This document shows positions 35,170 to 47,778 of a DNA stretch of 64,000 bases, one piece after another. Numbering within the stretch: position 1 is the first letter of the stretch; each line of letters begins with the position of its first letter. The notes beneath the pieces were generated by a model. The model was not told the origin of the DNA. It worked only from the letters and a program-made list of their open reading frames with translations, and did not search any database. The stretch is taken from assembly GCF_900460525.1 (NCBI RefSeq), contig NZ_UHIY01000001.1, positions 558,001 through 622,000 of the forward strand, read 5' to 3'. Source of the DNA: Yersinia kristensenii. Its GTDB lineage: Bacteria; Pseudomonadota; Gammaproteobacteria; Enterobacterales; Enterobacteriaceae. Made by a program: the position numbers and the translations under genes.

Positions 35170-38100
35170 TTAACCTTTCATATTCTTAATTTTAGCGTGC
35201 ATTTCTTGTACTGAAATCACTTGCTCGGTTGGGTCAGCATTCAGCGCCATTGCCGTCGCGAAGCCGCCATTCAAGGTCGTGTCGTAATGCACTTTGTATT
35301 GCAAAGCACTGCGGCGGATCAGCTTGGAATCTTCAATCGCCTGACGTCCGGCCGTGGTATTCACGATATAAGTGTATTCGCCATTCTTAATACGGTCCTG
35401 AATATGCGGACGGCCTTCATGCACCTTGTTGACCAAGCGTGGATTGATCCCCGCCTCACCCAGCACCACCGCAGTACCGTGAGTAGCATCCAGTTCAAAG
35501 CCCTGTTTCAGCAGCTTCGCCGCTAAATCAACCACCCGATGCTTATCCCCCTCGCGCACGGATAACAGCGCACGGCCACTCTTTTTCATGCCAGACTGAC
35601 TGCCCAGCATAGCTTTAGAGAAAGCTTCGGCGAAGGTACGGCCAACCCCCATGACTTCACCGGTAGAGCGCATTTCTGGCCCTAAAATCGGGTCAACACC
35701 GGGGAATTTGTTGAATGGCAGCACCACTTCTTTGACCGAGTAGTAAGGCGGAATAATTTCTTCCAGAACCCCTTGTTCGGCCAATGTCTGCCCCACCATC
35801 ACACGGGCGGCAATTTTTGCTAATGGCATGCCGGTCGCTTTAGAGACGAATGGCACGGTACGCGCAGCGCGTGGGTTAACTTCAATCAGATAAACTTCGT
35901 TATTCTTCACCGCAAACTGCACGTTCATCAAGCCGCGAACACACAGCTCAAAGGCCAGTTTTTCCACTTGCTGGCGCATAACATCCTGAATTTCCTTGCT
36001 CAGGGTGTAAGCTGGCAATGAACATGCTGAGTCACCGGAGTGAACCCCTGCTTGCTCGATGTGCTCCATAATGCCGCCGATTAACACGCGCTCACCGTCA
36101 CAAATGGCATCCACATCCACTTCTACCGCGTCATCAAGGAAGCGGTCGAGCAACACCGGCGCATCATTTGACACACTCACCGCATTTTGGAAGTAACGGC
36201 GCAGGTCAACTTCGTCATAAACAATTTCCATTGCGCGGCCACCCAATACATAAGATGGGCGCACCACCAGTGGATAACCCAGCCCCGCGGCTTTCTCAAC
36301 AGCCTGTTCAATCGTCGCTACTGTGGCGTTAGCCGGTTGCTTCAAGCCCAGACGATTGACCGCCTGCTGGAAACGTTCACGGTCTTCGGCGCGGTCGATA
36401 GCATCCGGGCTGGTGCCGATAATGGGCACACCGGCAGCTTCCAACTCACGGGCTAATTTCAGTGGAGTCTGGCCACCGTATTGCACGATAACACCCTGCG
36501 GCTTCTCGATGCGGACGATTTCCAGCACGTCTTCCAGTGTCACTGACTCAAAATAGAGGCGGTCAGAGGTGTCGTAGTCAGTCGAAACCGTTTCAGGGTT
36601 GCAGTTCACCATGATGGTTTCATAACCGTCTTCACGCAGCGCCAGTGATGCGTGTACACAGCAATAGTCGAATTCAATCCCCTGGCCGATACGGTTCGGG
36701 CCACCACCCAGCACCATCACTTTCGGGCGATCGCTGGTAGGGTTAGATTCGCACTCTTCCTCGTAGGTCGAGTACATATAAGCGGTGTCAGTAGAGAATT
36801 CTGCCGCACAGGTATCTACGCGCTTATAAACTGGGTGCAATCCGTGCTTATAACGTAATTTGCGCACTTCGCTTTCCGCCGCGCCAACCAATTTCGCCAA
36901 ACGGGCATCGGCAAAGCCTTTGCGTTTCAACTGGCGCATATACTCAGCATTCAGGCCATTGATACCGCATTCCGCCACATTTTCTTCCAGGCGCACCAGC
37001 TCTTCAATCTGCACCAGGAACCAGCGGTCGACGTTAGTCAGGTTGAAAACACCATCAACCGACATACCGGCGCGGAAGGCATCGGCGATATACCAGATGC
37101 GATCACAACCGGCTTCTTTCAATTCACGACGGATCTTAGTCAGGGCTTCAGGATCATCGAGACTGACTTTAGGATCAAAACCGGTCACGCCGACTTCCAG
37201 ACCGCGTAATGCTTTTTGCAGTGATTCCTGTAGCGTGCGGCCAATGGCCATCACTTCACCCACAGATTTCATCTGCGTGGTCAGGCGGTCATTAGCGCCA
37301 GCAAATTTTTCGAAGTTAAAGCGCGGGATTTTAGTGACAACATAGTCGATGGATGGCTCGAAGGAAGCCGGCGTGCGGCCACCAGTGATGTCATTCATCA
37401 ACTCATCCAGCGTATAGCCCACTGCCAGCTTGGCGGCAATCTTAGCGATTGGGAAGCCGGTGGCTTTAGAGGCCAGCGCAGAGGAGCGCGACACGCGCGG
37501 GTTCATTTCAATCACGATCAAACGGCCATTCTTCGGGTTCACCGAGAATTGCACATTAGAGCCGCCGGTCTCTACGCCGATTTCACGCAATACCGCCATC
37601 GAGGCGTTACGCATGATTTGATATTCTTTGTCTGTCAGAGTCTGCGCCGGGGCAACAGTGATGGAGTCACCGGTGTGAATGCCCATGGCATCGAAGTTTT
37701 CAATGGAGCAGACGATGATGCAGTTGTCGTTTTTATCGCGGACAACTTCCATCTCATACTCTTTCCAGCCAATCAGTGACTCATCAATCAGCAACTCTTT
37801 GGTTGGCGATAAATCCAGGCCGCGCTCGCAAATTTCTTCAAACTCTTCGCGGTTATACGCGATACCGCCACCGGTGCCGCCCATGGTAAAGGAGGGGCGG
37901 ATAATGCACGGAAAGCCGACGTCAGCCGCAACAGCCAGTGCTTCTTCCATATTGTGCGCGATACCTGAACGGGCGGTATCCAGACCAATTTTCTTCATCG
38001 CGATATCAAAGCGACGGCGGTCTTCAGCTTTATCGATAGCATCAGCAGTAGCACCAATCATGGTGACACCGAATTCAGCCAGAACCCCCTGACGCTCTAA

Positions 38101-38403
38101 TTCTAATGCGCAGTTCAGTGCGGTTTGGCCGCCCATAGTCGGCAATACTGCGTCTGGGCGCTCTTTTTCAATGATTTTGCGCACCACTTCCCAGTGAATC
38201 GGCTCGATATAAGTGGCATCGGCCATTTCTGGGTCAGTCATGATAGTGGCTGGGTTAGAGTTCACCAGAATAACGCGGTAACCCTCTTCACGCAGTGCCT
38301 TACAAGCCTGAGCGCCGGAGTAGTCAAACTCACAGGCCTGGCCGATAACAATCGGGCCTGCGCCCAGAATCAGGATGCTTTTTATATCTGTACGTTTTGG
38401 CAT
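35170..38403 (-). CDS. carB: Carbamoyl-phosphate synthase large subunit
   Basis: 1077 residues. Two homologous ATP-grasp halves make carboxyphosphate and then carbamoyl phosphate for pyrimidines and arginine; a C-terminal regulatory domain binds UMP, IMP and ornithine. The duplicated P-loop-like motifs [19 protein letters not shown] and [18 protein letters not shown] head the two halves. The start MPKRTDIKS at 38403 lies 16 bases after carA; the frame remains open upstream. Confidence 0.98.
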   Translation of the reverse strand: MPKRTDIKSILILGAGPIVIGQACEFDYSGAQACKALREEGYRVILVNSNPATIMTDPEMADATYIEPIHWEVVRKIIEKERPDAVLPTMGGQTALNCALELERQGVLAEFGVTMIGATADAIDKAEDRRRFDIAMKKIGLDTARSGIAHNMEEALAVAADVGFPCIIRPSFTMGGTGGGIAYNREEFEEICERGLDLSPTKELLIDESLIGWKEYEMEVVRDKNDNCIIVCSIENFDAMGIHTGDSITVAPAQTLTDKEYQIMRNASMAVLREIGVETGGSNVQFSVNPKNGRLIVIEMNPRVSRSSALASKATGFPIAKIAAKLAVGYTLDELMNDITGGRTPASFEPSIDYVVTKIPRFNFEKFAGANDRLTTQMKSVGEVMAIGRTLQESLQKALRGLEVGVTGFDPKVSLDDPEALTKIRRELKEAGCDRIWYIADAFRAGMSVDGVFNLTNVDRWFLVQIEELVRLEENVAECGINGLNAEYMRQLKRKGFADARLAKLVGAAESEVRKLRYKHGLHPVYKRVDTCAAEFSTDTAYMYSTYEEECESNPTSDRPKVMVLGGGPNRIGQGIEFDYCCVHASLALREDGYETIMVNCNPETVSTDYDTSDRLYFESVTLEDVLEIVRIEKPQGVIVQYGGQTPLKLARELEAAGVPIIGTSPDAIDRAEDRERFQQAVNRLGLKQPANATVATIEQAVEKAAGLGYPLVVRPSYVLGGRAMEIVYDEVDLRRYFQNAVSVSNDAPVLLDRFLDDAVEVDVDAICDGERVLIGGIMEHIEQAGVHSGDSACSLPAYTLSKEIQDVMRQQVEKLAFELCVRGLMNVQFAVKNNEVYLIEVNPRAARTVPFVSKATGMPLAKIAARVMVGQTLAEQGVLEEIIPPYYSVKEVVLPFNKFPGVDPILGPEMRSTGEVMGVGRTFAEAFSKAMLGSQSGMKKSGRALLSVREGDKHRVVDLAAKLLKQGFELDATHGTAVVLGEAGINPRLVNKVHEGRPHIQDRIKNGEYTYIVNTTAGRQAIEDSKLIRRSALQYKVHYDTTLNGGFATAMALNADPTEQVISVQEMHAKIKNMKG

Positions 38404-38419
38404 GGTTTGACGCTCCTGA

Positions 38420-39580
38420 TTATTTGTGAGTGTGGCTAGCGGTCGCACGGTAAGCTTCAATCAGCTCGATAAAGTGATCAAACAGCGGGGCGGCATCATG
38501 CGGCCCAGGGCTGGCTTCCGGGTGACCCTGGAAACTGAACGCTGCTTTATCGGTACGGTGAATCCCTTGCAGGGAACCATCGAATAAAGAAACGTGCGTC
38601 GTGCGCAAGTTGGATGGCAATGTGGTTTCATCAACCGCAAAACCGTGGTTCTGCGCGGTGATCATCACACAATCAGCATCCAAATCTTTCACTGGATGGT
38701 TGCCACCGTGGTGACCAAATTTCATTTTGACGGTTTTCGCGCCGCTCGCCAGTGCCAGCAGTTGATGACCTAAACAGATGCCAAACACCGGAATATCGGT
38801 TTCCAGGAAGCGTTTAATCGCCGCGATGGCATAATCGCATGGCTCTGGATCCCCTGGGCCATTAGACAAGAAAATGCCATCTGGATTGAGCTTTAGAACC
38901 TCTTCCGCTGGAGTCTGGGCCGGAACCACTGTCAGGCGGCAACCTCGGTCTACCAACATGCGCAGAATATTGCGTTTTACCCCGTAGTCGTAAGCCACCA
39001 CATGGAATGGCAGGTCTTCCGCTTGCTTCGCCGCAGGTAAATCACCTTCCAGAGTCCAGCTGCCTTGCAACCAGTGATAAGCTTCTTTGGTGGTGACTTC
39101 TTTGGCCAGATCCATTCCCTTCAACCCGGGGAATGCTTTAGCTTTTTCCAGCGCCAGCGCAGCATCAGATAAGTCACCCACAATAATGCAGCCGTTCTGT
39201 GCGCCCTTCTCGCGCAGCAACCGTGTCAGCTTGCGCGTATCGATATCTGCAATCGCAACAATGTTGTGGCGCTTGAGATAATCAGCTAAGCCTTCTTCAT
39301 TACGGTAGTTGCTGGCAATCAATGGCAGGTCGCGAATAACCAGACCTTGGGCGTGTACTGCGGAGGATTCTTCATCGGAGGCATTGGTGCCGACATTGCC
39401 GATATGAGGATAAGTAAGAGTGACGATCTGGCGGGAGTAGGAAGGATCAGTAAGGATTTCTTGATAACCGGTCATCGACGTATTGAAGACCACTTCCCCC
39501 ACTGCCGTACCTTCTGCCCCGATGGCCCGACCGTGAAATTGGGTTCCGTCTTCGAGAACCAATAGCGCTGACTTAATCAA
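38420..39580 (-). CDS. carA: Carbamoyl-phosphate synthase small subunit, TTG start
   Basis: 386 residues, glutaminase subunit that supplies ammonia to CarB through a tunnel. The triad cysteine is in FGICLGHQ, with His/Glu in GHPEASPG. I chose TTG 39580 (Leu-Ile-Lys...), because GGAGG lies 5-6 bases upstream and E. coli carA also starts with TTG at this residue; a longer frame to 39607 has no such site. It is preceded by ARG boxes and tandem promoters. Confidence 0.96.
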   Translation of the reverse strand: MIKSALLVLEDGTQFHGRAIGAEGTAVGEVVFNTSMTGYQEILTDPSYSRQIVTLTYPHIGNVGTNASDEESSAVHAQGLVIRDLPLIASNYRNEEGLADYLKRHNIVAIADIDTRKLTRLLREKGAQNGCIIVGDLSDAALALEKAKAFPGLKGMDLAKEVTTKEAYHWLQGSWTLEGDLPAAKQAEDLPFHVVAYDYGVKRNILRMLVDRGCRLTVVPAQTPAEEVLKLNPDGIFLSNGPGDPEPCDYAIAAIKRFLETDIPVFGICLGHQLLALASGAKTVKMKFGHHGGNHPVKDLDADCVMITAQNHGFAVDETTLPSNLRTTHVSLFDGSLQGIHRTDKAAFSFQGHPEASPGPHDAAPLFDHFIELIEAYRATASHTHK

Positions 39581-39593
39581 AACATCCTCCAGG

Positions 39594-39632
39594 GAATAAA
39601 CAGTCACATTATTTGCATATTAATTCACATCT
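39594..39632 (-). promoter_or_regulatory. ArgR operator (two ARG boxes) at carA P2
   Basis: On the minus strand TGAATTAATATGCA (one mismatch to TGAAT-N4-ATTCA) is followed after a 7-base gap by the weaker TGACTGTTTATTCC. The pair and its spacing match the E. coli carAB P2 operator, where ArgR represses with arginine. P2 elements TTGATT and TTAATA overlap it. Confidence 0.8.
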
Positions 39633-39690
39633 AGCGATCTAAATCAATGCAAAAACCGCCCTCAGAGCCAATTTTTGGCAAATTGGGCGC

Positions 39691-39719
39691 ATTTTAATGA
39701 TGAGTGACGCTTTTGTCTA
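39691..39719 (-). promoter_or_regulatory. carAB upstream promoter P1
   Basis: TAGACA, a 17-base spacer and TAAAAT on the minus strand, followed by GCGCCC, a GC-rich discriminator. Position and sequence (TAAAATGCGCC) match the pyrimidine-controlled P1 of E. coli carAB. Confidence 0.8.
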
Positions 39720-40014
39720 GCCAAAGTGCCATTTTTTCTCTGTTTTTTACCGTTTTCATTAAAATGAGTGGATTATAGCGGCAAAAACACATGCTAACTT
39801 AACATAGTAAACGGTTGCGAGGGTAAGTGACTGGAAAAAATCGTTGTGGCACACTGAAAGTGAGTATTATCATTTAATACAGAGGAAAAAAGACAAAAAA
39901 CAGCGAGAAAACACCACAAAATACAAGTTATCTATAAAAAACTAATATAAATACAAAATAAAACAACAAAATAAAAAAGGACAATAAAATATTGCCCTGT
40001 TATCATATAGTTAT
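39720..40014. other. AT-rich, strand-asymmetric control region between carA and dapB
   Basis: No gene is seen. The part 39890-40000 is very A-rich on the plus strand and nearly G-free, with many A-tracts. In E. coli the corresponding region upstream of P1 binds IHF, PepA and other pyrimidine-response proteins; a similar function here is inference from position. Confidence 0.5.
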
Positions 40015-40042
40015 GATAGAAACAACCACATCACGGGTTGTG
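40015..40042 (-). terminator. Weak hairpin after dapB
   Basis: The stem ACAACC/GGTTGT on the minus strand is followed by TTTCT, 11 bases after the dapB stop. It may end dapB transcription before carAB control DNA. Confidence 0.4.
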
Positions 40043-40052
40043 CTTTACACTG

Positions 40053-40913
<861 letters not shown>

Positions 40914-41046
40914 TCAGATTAGCCGCCCGCCATGCACTCTGCCAGCCTATTTAATCTGTATTAGAAAAAAATGATATACGGCCGCTTTTATCAGTGAAAC
41001 CACTTAATTCCTTACATAACATTTGCTAACCCTCTCGCCGTGAGCA

Positions 41047-41074
41047 TGTATAGGTAGCTCAATGTGCAATCCAA
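41047..41074 (-). promoter_or_regulatory. Candidate dapB promoter
   Basis: TTGGAT, a 16-base spacer and TATACA on the minus strand, about 170 bases upstream of dapB. The leader between shows no lysine-riboswitch landmarks that I can recognise. The rest of 40875-41155 holds nothing else evident. Confidence 0.4.
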
Positions 41075-41155
41075 ACGGAGTCAGTACAATAACGGTTCAT
41101 CAGGCATAATACGGTTATTTCGCATATTCATGCAGTTATGGTGAATTACACCCGT

Positions 41156-41180
41156 AAAAAAGCAGCCACTTAGGGCTGCT
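41156..41180 (-). terminator. Intrinsic terminator after ispH
   Basis: Stem AGCAGCC/GGCTGCT with a T6 run on the minus strand, 28 bases after the ispH stop; ends the ribF-ileS-lspA-fkpB-ispH operon. Confidence 0.92.
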
Positions 41181-41208
41181 TGATAGACCTACGAATGCGC
41201 GCTGGAGA

Positions 41209-42162
41209 TCAGTCGACCTGCTTAACCTCAACACGTAATTCTTTGGGAACTTCAAAAATGATACTTTCTTCACGACCACGCAGTTCAACAGACCCATCGG
41301 CACCGAGAGCTTTCAAGCGCGCGATGACTTGCTGAACCAGAATATCCGGTGCCGAAGCGCCAGCCGTCACACCAATACAGGCCGCATTCTGTAGCCAGGA
41401 CTCTTGGATATCAGCCGCAGAATCAATCAGATAGGCCGATTTCCCCATGCGCTGCGCCAGCTCAGCCAAGCGGTTCGAATTGGAAGAGTTTTTCGACCCC
41501 ACCACCAAAACCACATCCGCATCATTCGCCAGATTCCGTACCGCTTCTTGTCGGTTGGTTGTGGCATAGCAGATATCATCTTTACGTGGGCCGATAATCT
41601 TCGGGAAACGCTGGCGCAAAGCATCAATCACTGCGGAAGTATCATCAACTGACAAGGTAGTTTGGGTCATAAAGCAGAGGTTATTCTCGTCTTTAACATT
41701 CAGCTTCCAAACATCATCAGGTGACTCGACCAAATACATCCCCCCTTTCGGGTTGTTATATTGGCCCATCGTTCCTTCCACTTCCGGATGGCCAGCATGG
41801 CCTATCAGGATAGCTTCTTTCCCTTTGCGACTGGCACGAGCAACTTCCATATGAACTTTAGTCACCAATGGACAGGTTGCATCAAACAGCATCGTCAATT
41901 CGCGCGCGCGAGCCTCGGCACGAACAGCCTGTGACACGCCATGAGCCGAGAAAATCAAAATGGAACCATCAGGCACCTCAGAGATATTCTCAATAAAAAT
42001 AGCCCCGCGCTCGCGCAGACTATCAACCACATAGCGGTTGTGCACCACTTCATGGCGCACATAGATTGGCGCGCCATACATCTCGATCGCGCGTTCAACA
42101 ATACTGATAGCCCGATCAACTCCGGCACAAAAGCCGCGTGGATTAGCCAGCAATATCTGCAT
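41209..42162 (-). CDS. ispH: 4-hydroxy-3-methylbut-2-enyl diphosphate reductase
   Basis: 317 residues. Last step of the MEP isoprenoid pathway, giving IPP and DMAPP. The iron-sulfur ligand Cys12 is in NPRGFCAG; further conserved cysteines are in DATCPLV and the [11 protein letters not shown] region. The start at 42162 ([10 protein letters not shown]) overlaps fkpB by 20 bases; the open frame beyond is inside fkpB. Confidence 0.97.
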   Translation of the reverse strand: MQILLANPRGFCAGVDRAISIVERAIEMYGAPIYVRHEVVHNRYVVDSLRERGAIFIENISEVPDGSILIFSAHGVSQAVRAEARARELTMLFDATCPLVTKVHMEVARASRKGKEAILIGHAGHPEVEGTMGQYNNPKGGMYLVESPDDVWKLNVKDENNLCFMTQTTLSVDDTSAVIDALRQRFPKIIGPRKDDICYATTNRQEAVRNLANDADVVLVVGSKNSSNSNRLAELAQRMGKSAYLIDSAADIQESWLQNAACIGVTAGASAPDILVQQVIARLKALGADGSVELRGREESIIFEVPKELRVEVKQVD

Positions 42163-42643
42163 GCATAGCCTCCTGTTGGGGGTCAATCTCCAGTACTTCA
42201 ATATCAAAGCTGACGACATGCCCTGCCAACGGGTGATTAAAATCAACAGTAATGGACTCTTCTGCCACTTCCCGTACTACGCCCGGCATTTCACTGCCAT
42301 CTCGGGAGGTAAACAGCATAATAGTGCCCGCATCCGGTATGCCAGTTTGCGCAAAATCACGCTGCGTAAAGTACTGAATCAAATCAGGACTTTCCAAACC
42401 AAATGCATCTTCAGGTTGCAAAGTAAAAGTGTGTTTATCGCCCACTTTCAAACCAATCAACTGTTGCTCCAGCGCATCGCTTAAGCTGTTATCGCCTAAG
42501 CGAAATAGCGCGGGCTTCCCGTGAATATGGGTAGATTCTGCCGTTGAACCATCTTCCAGTTTGAGAGTGAAATGCACCAATACCGCACTCTTGTCTTGTA
42601 CAACATGGTCTGCTACTTGATGACCGTCTACCTGTTCGGACAT
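42143..42643 (-). CDS. fkpB: FKBP-type peptidyl-prolyl isomerase FkpB (SlpA-like)
   Basis: 166 residues. A slyD-like FKBP fold with an insert-in-flap domain; ribosome-associated folding helper. [10 protein letters not shown] is the typical family core. It is about 17 residues longer than the E. coli protein because of an extra N-terminal stretch ([15 protein letters not shown]). Between lspA (1-base gap) and ispH (overlap). Confidence 0.94.
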   Translation of the reverse strand: MSEQVDGHQVADHVVQDKSAVLVHFTLKLEDGSTAESTHIHGKPALFRLGDNSLSDALEQQLIGLKVGDKHTFTLQPEDAFGLESPDLIQYFTQRDFAQTGIPDAGTIMLFTSRDGSEMPGVVREVAEESITVDFNHPLAGHVVSFDIEVLEIDPQQEAMHADIAG

Positions 42644-42644
42644 A

Positions 42645-43154
42645 TCACTCCCCTTTATTCATCGCGGTTTTTTCCGCCGGGCTTAAGAAGCCTTCAAAGA
42701 TAACCAGCGCAGCACCGATACAGATGGCGGTATCAGCAAAGTTAAATGTCGGGAAATGCCAGTTATTGACGTGGAAATCGATAAAATCGATCACCGCACC
42801 ATGTACCATGCGATCAAATAAATTACCTAATGCCCCACCGATAATCAGGGCATAAGCACAATTTAACAGACGTTGCTTGGCCGTAGACCGGTACATCATC
42901 ACCATCAATAGGACTGAAATACCGATAGCTATCCCCGCAAAGAACCAACGCTGCCAACCGCTTTTATCCGCAAGGAAGCTAAATGCCGCGCCAAAATTCT
43001 GCGCGTAAGTCAGGTTGAAAAAAGGAATCAGTGGCACGGACTCATACAGCGCAAAGTGGGTCATGACCCACTGTTTGCTACCGAGATCCACAATCACCAC
43101 CAGTACAGCCAGCCATAACCAGCGCAATCCGGTCGAACAAATAGGTTTACTCAT
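42645..43154 (-). CDS. lspA: Lipoprotein signal peptidase (signal peptidase II)
   Basis: 169 residues, four transmembrane segments. The aspartyl protease dyad lies in [18 protein letters not shown] and NFADTAI, the conserved C and D boxes. It cleaves prolipoprotein signal peptides at the inner membrane. Its ATG overlaps the ileS stop by one base. Confidence 0.97.
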   Translation of the reverse strand: MSKPICSTGLRWLWLAVLVVIVDLGSKQWVMTHFALYESVPLIPFFNLTYAQNFGAAFSFLADKSGWQRWFFAGIAIGISVLLMVMMYRSTAKQRLLNCAYALIIGGALGNLFDRMVHGAVIDFIDFHVNNWHFPTFNFADTAICIGAALVIFEGFLSPAEKTAMNKGE

Positions 43155-45988
43155 CAGGCGTATTTACGCTCTTCACCGTCTCCGGCAACGTTAGTGACAC
43201 AGCGGCCGCACAATTCAGCATGTTCCGCCACCAAACCGACATCTTGAGTGTAATGCCAGCAACGCGGGCACTTCTCACCGTCAGCTTTATTAAAGGTTAT
43301 TTTCAGCCCAGAAATCAGCTCGCTTTGCTGCGCATCATCACCGGCATCGGCATAATCTGCCACTTTCGCCGCAGACGTCAGCAACACAAAACGCAGCTCA
43401 TCTTGCAAGCTGTTCAGGCGTGAAGCCAGTTCAGGCGTAGCAAACAGAGTTACAGCGGCTTCCAGCGAACCCCCGATACGTTTATCGCTACGCGCTTGCT
43501 CCAGCACCTTATTCACTTCGCCACGGACTTTTAACAGCTCGGCCCAGAAAGTATCGTTCATACTCTCATCACCCGCCAACCCGAACAGACCCTCATACCA
43601 CTCTTCAGTGAAGACATACTGTGGGCGCTCACCCGGCAACTGGTTCCAAATTTCATCCGCGGTGAATGACATAATTGGGGCCATCCAGCGAACCAATGCT
43701 TCTGCAATATGGAACAGCGCGGTCTGGCAGCTACGACGGGCAACACTGTCGCCTTTGGCGGTGTATTGACGGTCTTTAATGATATCGAGGTAGAAAGAGC
43801 CCATTTCTACCGAACAGAACTGCATCAAGCGCTGCACGACTAAGTGGAAATCGTAATTGTCGTACGCTTCCATGATCTCGGCTTGCGCAGCCTGTGCACG
43901 ACCTACAGCCCAACGGTCTACCACGACCATTTCTTCTGGAGCCACCTGATGCAATGCTGGGTCAAAGCCATTAAGGTTAGCCAGCAAGAAGCGCGCAGTG
44001 TTACGGATACGGCGGTAAGAGTCCGCAGAGCGCTTCAGGATTTCATCAGAAACCGCGATTTCGCCGGTGTAATCGGTGGAGGCCACCCACAACCGCAGGA
44101 TGTCGCCACCCAGTTTGTTCATGACATCTTGCGGGCTGATGGTATTACCGATGGATTTGGACATTTTACGCCCTTGACCATCAACGGTGAATCCATGAGT
44201 CAACACTTGACGATAAGGCGCTTTGCCTTTTATCGCAGTCGCAATCATCAGTGAAGACATAAACCAGCCGCGGTGTTGGTCAGAACCTTCCAGATACATA
44301 TCCGGGCTATGACCGCCAAACTCAGGGCGCACGTCAACCACAGAAGAGTGAGTTGAGCCGGAATCGAACCATACATCCAATGTGTCTGGCACTTTGACGT
44401 AATCAGCAGCATCGGCACCTAAGATCTCAGCAGGGTCTAGATCCCACCATGCTTGAATGCCCTCTTGCTCAACACGCTTGGCTACTTCTTCCATCAGTTC
44501 AGTGCTGCGCGGATGAAGCGCCTCGGTCTCTTTATGGACAAACAGAGACATCGGCACACCCCAAGTACGCTGACGCGAAATACACCAGTCTGGGCGGTTT
44601 GCAACCATGGTTTCAATGCGCGCCTGGCCCCACTCAGGGATCCACTGCACGCCTTTTATCTCTTCCAGCGACTGCTTGCGCAGACCTTTTTGATCCATGC
44701 TGATGAACCATTGCGGTGTAGCACGGAAGATAATCGGCGTTTTGTGACGCCAGCAGCATGGGTAGCTGTGAACCAGCTTTTCAACTTTCAGCAGTGCGCC
44801 TTTTTCGCGCAGCAACTCAACAATCACATCATTGGCTTTAAAGACAAACATGCCGTCCAGTGTTGGGTAAGTCCCTGCCAAATAGCAGCCGTTCGGGCCG
44901 ACCGGATTAGCCACTTCCAAACCGTATTTCTGACCAATAACAAAGTCATCCGGGCCGTGGCCAGGTGCGGTATGAACTGCACCAGTACCGGCATCCAGTG
45001 TGACGTGATCGCCCAAGATTGCAGGTACATCAAAGCCCATAAACGGATGATTGAAGCGCAGTAGCTCCAGGTCAGAACCTTTGCAACTGCCCAATACCGT
45101 CCATTCCGCAATACCAGCGCGCTTCATGACGCTCTCAACCAGATCTTCTGCCAGAATCAAGCATTCGCCGTCGACCTGCACCAGCTGATAGATGTATTCA
45201 GCATTCAGTGAAATGGCGCGGTTTGCTGGCAAAGTCCACGGCGTTGTGGTCCAAATAACCAGTGAAATCGGGCCGTTAGCCTTATTTTCACCAGCAACAT
45301 GGCTTGCGCCAAATTTTGCACTCACCGCCGCAACATCGACGGCGTTAAAGCGCACATCAATGGAAGGTGAGGTTTTATCGTAATATTCAACTTCGGCTTC
45401 AGCCAGTGACGAACCGCAGTCTGTACACCAATGCACTGGCTTCGCGCCTTTGTGCAGATGGCCGTTATCAATTATTTTACTTAGTGCGCGAATGATATTG
45501 GCTTCAGTTTTGAAATCCATCGTCAGGTAAGGATGGTCCCAATCGCCCAACACACCTAAACGGATGAAGTCTTTCTTCTGACCTTCGACCTGCTCAGCGG
45601 CGTATTTACGGCATGCAGCACGGAACTCCGCGGCGCTGACTTTTTCACCCGGCTTACCAATTAATTGCTCAACTTTTAGTTCGATCGGCAAACCGTGGCA
45701 GTCCCAACCTGGAATATAAGGTGAGTCGTAGCCAGCCATTCCTTTTGATTTAACAATAATATCTTTGAGAATTTTGTTAACAGAGTGACCAATGTGAATG
45801 TTGCCGTTCGCATAAGGAGGGCCGTCGTGCAAAATAAAGGTCTTTTTACCCTTCTTGGCCGTACGAATAATCCCATACAGATCCTGCTCATACCAACGTT
45901 TCAGCATGTCAGGTTCACGCTTAGCCAGATCGCCGCGCATCGGGAACCCTGTTTCAGGCAAATTCAGGGTATTCTTGTAGTCACTCAT
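43154..45988 (-). CDS. ileS: Isoleucyl-tRNA synthetase
   Basis: 944 residues, class I synthetase with editing domain. HIGH is at residues 65-68 and KMSKS at 608-612. The C-terminal zinc site is visible as CPRCW and CGRC. Target of mupirocin. It lies in the conserved ribF-ileS-lspA operon, 31 bases after ribF. Confidence 0.98.
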   Translation of the reverse strand: MSDYKNTLNLPETGFPMRGDLAKREPDMLKRWYEQDLYGIIRTAKKGKKTFILHDGPPYANGNIHIGHSVNKILKDIIVKSKGMAGYDSPYIPGWDCHGLPIELKVEQLIGKPGEKVSAAEFRAACRKYAAEQVEGQKKDFIRLGVLGDWDHPYLTMDFKTEANIIRALSKIIDNGHLHKGAKPVHWCTDCGSSLAEAEVEYYDKTSPSIDVRFNAVDVAAVSAKFGASHVAGENKANGPISLVIWTTTPWTLPANRAISLNAEYIYQLVQVDGECLILAEDLVESVMKRAGIAEWTVLGSCKGSDLELLRFNHPFMGFDVPAILGDHVTLDAGTGAVHTAPGHGPDDFVIGQKYGLEVANPVGPNGCYLAGTYPTLDGMFVFKANDVIVELLREKGALLKVEKLVHSYPCCWRHKTPIIFRATPQWFISMDQKGLRKQSLEEIKGVQWIPEWGQARIETMVANRPDWCISRQRTWGVPMSLFVHKETEALHPRSTELMEEVAKRVEQEGIQAWWDLDPAEILGADAADYVKVPDTLDVWFDSGSTHSSVVDVRPEFGGHSPDMYLEGSDQHRGWFMSSLMIATAIKGKAPYRQVLTHGFTVDGQGRKMSKSIGNTISPQDVMNKLGGDILRLWVASTDYTGEIAVSDEILKRSADSYRRIRNTARFLLANLNGFDPALHQVAPEEMVVVDRWAVGRAQAAQAEIMEAYDNYDFHLVVQRLMQFCSVEMGSFYLDIIKDRQYTAKGDSVARRSCQTALFHIAEALVRWMAPIMSFTADEIWNQLPGERPQYVFTEEWYEGLFGLAGDESMNDTFWAELLKVRGEVNKVLEQARSDKRIGGSLEAAVTLFATPELASRLNSLQDELRFVLLTSAAKVADYADAGDDAQQSELISGLKITFNKADGEKCPRCWHYTQDVGLVAEHAELCGRCVTNVAGDGEERKYA

Positions 45989-46019
45989 TAGATTCTCGGT
46001 TCCGTTTCGGCTAGAAATA

Positions 46020-46958
46020 TTAAACCGGTGTCTTTAGCCCGAAAAATGTTCGGGCCGTCACCACATCATGGGCGATTTGCTGCTTCAAAGCATCGAGCGA
46101 AGCAAAACGCTGTTCGTTGCGCAGTTTCGCGCGGAGCACCACATCAATATGACGCCCATAAAGATCCATAGTTATATCAAGCAGATGAACCTCTAGCTGC
46201 TGGCGGACACCAGCAACGGTAGGTCGAGTGCCAATATTGGCCACACCGGGCAATGGCTTTGGACCTAAGCCATATACATCAACCGCATACACTCCTTTTA
46301 CGGGAGCAACTAAACGTTTTAACGGCAAATTTGCCGTGGGGAAACCTATCGTCCGCCCCAGTTCGTCACCGTGAACCACTCGGCCAGAAATACTGTATGG
46401 GTGACCCAGCAGTGTCTCAGCCAACACCAAATCGTCGTCATGAAGCGCCTGACGAATCGCGGTGCTGCTAATGCGCAGACCACCATCACAAAAGCTGTCT
46501 GTGCTGATGACATCAAACCCAAACTCAGCACCCGCTTGCTGTAATAGCTGAAAATCCCCCTGGCGCTCTGCGCCAAAGCGGAAATCATCGCCAACAGTTA
46601 AAAACTTAACACCCAACTTCTCTACCAGCAACTTAGCAACGAAAGCTTGCGCAGTAATAGCTGCAAAACGCGGATCAAATTTAACGCACAATAAATAGTC
46701 AACACCGGCCTCGGCCAGATATCTGGCTTTATCGCGTAAACGCGTTAGTCGAGCCGGTGCTTTATCCGCTGCAAACAATTCCAGTGGTTGCGGTTCAAAT
46801 ATCATCACCATAACGGGCAGCCCCAAGCGCTGACCTTCGCGCTTTAACTGCTCCAATAAGGCCTGATGTCCGCGATGGACACCATCAAAGTTACCGATAG
46901 TTAGCACGCAACCATGGTGGCGTGCCCGGATATTATGTATACCGCGAATTAGCTCCAT
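46020..46958 (-). CDS. ribF: Bifunctional riboflavin kinase / FAD synthetase
   Basis: 312 residues. The N-terminal nucleotidyl-transferase (FMN adenylyltransferase) domain has [13 protein letters not shown] and the C-terminal flavokinase has [20 protein letters not shown] (GDELGR, GFPTAN). Converts riboflavin to FMN and FAD. Divergent from rpsT and first of the ileS operon. Confidence 0.97.
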   Translation of the reverse strand: MELIRGIHNIRARHHGCVLTIGNFDGVHRGHQALLEQLKREGQRLGLPVMVMIFEPQPLELFAADKAPARLTRLRDKARYLAEAGVDYLLCVKFDPRFAAITAQAFVAKLLVEKLGVKFLTVGDDFRFGAERQGDFQLLQQAGAEFGFDVISTDSFCDGGLRISSTAIRQALHDDDLVLAETLLGHPYSISGRVVHGDELGRTIGFPTANLPLKRLVAPVKGVYAVDVYGLGPKPLPGVANIGTRPTVAGVRQQLEVHLLDITMDLYGRHIDVVLRAKLRNEQRFASLDALKQQIAHDVVTARTFFGLKTPV

Positions 46959-47294
46959 AGCTGGCTCAAAACAGTGGAAATCGCCGGATTATACCTTGTA
47001 CCGCGGTTAAGGTTAACCCGCGATTGGCACCTTTAACCGAAAGTCACATCATTTTGCTAAAATCGTGCAGGTAAAATCCCTTTTACTCACTTTATCCTGT
47101 AGAATACGCACGCCGTCGAATACAGAAGCAGGCTGAGATTTTTACAAGAACCACCGTCGAATCCCTTCGAGGCAGTGAACTGTGGAATTTTCTTTCGAAA
47201 GACTGTATTCCGCAGCGCGAAGCTGGTAAAATCCCGCTCCATCACAACGTAGCAAGTGCCGCCCGTACAAACGGCGCTTATTTGCACAAATCCA
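46959..47294. other. Divergent ribF/rpsT intergenic region
   Basis: Holds no supported gene. It contains the leader and upstream promoter zone of rpsT, with an inverted repeat around 47187-47205 (TTTCTTTCGAAAG). A 66-codon ORF on the minus strand is not supported by any recognisable protein. Confidence 0.5.
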
Positions 47295-47323
47295 TTGACA
47301 AACGAAGGCTAAAAGGGCATATT
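47295..47323 (+). promoter_or_regulatory. rpsT promoter P2
   Basis: TTGACA (47295-47300), a 17-base spacer and CATATT (47318-47323), nearly identical to the E. coli rpsT P2 region, with the discriminator CCTCGGCC after it. Confidence 0.85.
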
Positions 47324-47371
47324 CCTCGGCCTTTGAATTGTCCTCAATAGAATATATTTGGGAGTTGGACC

Positions 47372-47635
47372 TTGGCTAATATCAAATCAGCTAAGAAACG
47401 CGCCGTACAGTCTGAGAAACGCCGCAAGCATAACGCTAGCCGTCGCTCAATGGTGCGTACCTTCATTAAGAAGGTGTATGCGGCAATCGCAGCTGGCGAT
47501 AAAGACGCAGCGCAAAAAGCATTTAATGAGATGCAACCAATCGTGGATCGTCAGTCCTGTAAAGGTCTGATCCACAAAAACAAAGCAGCGCGCCATAAGT
47601 CAAACTTAGTAGCGCAAATCAACGCAATGCAGTAA
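47372..47635 (+). CDS. rpsT: 30S ribosomal protein S20, TTG start
   Basis: 87 residues, Lys/Arg-rich helical bundle that binds 16S rRNA ([20 protein letters not shown] at the start). The start codon is TTG with GGAG 7 bases upstream. The same rare start is used by E. coli rpsT, where it is part of S20 translational autoregulation, so this is likely conserved control and not an annotation error. Confidence 0.98.
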
Positions 47636-47660
47636 TTGTATTACGTTGGCTGCTTCGTAA

Positions 47661-47686
47661 AAAGACCGGCCTAGGCCGGTTTTTTT
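47661..47686 (+). terminator. rpsT terminator
   Basis: Stem ACCGGCC/GGCCGGT followed by T7, 30 bases after the rpsT stop. Confidence 0.95.
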
Positions 47687-47778
47687 ATATCTAAAATTTG
47701 GCTGACTCATCGAATCGCAAGCTAATGCTGGTCACGAAGAGCTGATAGCTATACCACTTACGATTTGGATCAATAGGT

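Noticed and set aside
47087..47287. 66-codon minus-strand ORF in ribF/rpsT gap
   Set aside because: It overlaps rpsT promoter DNA and shows no family resemblance or ribosome-binding site.
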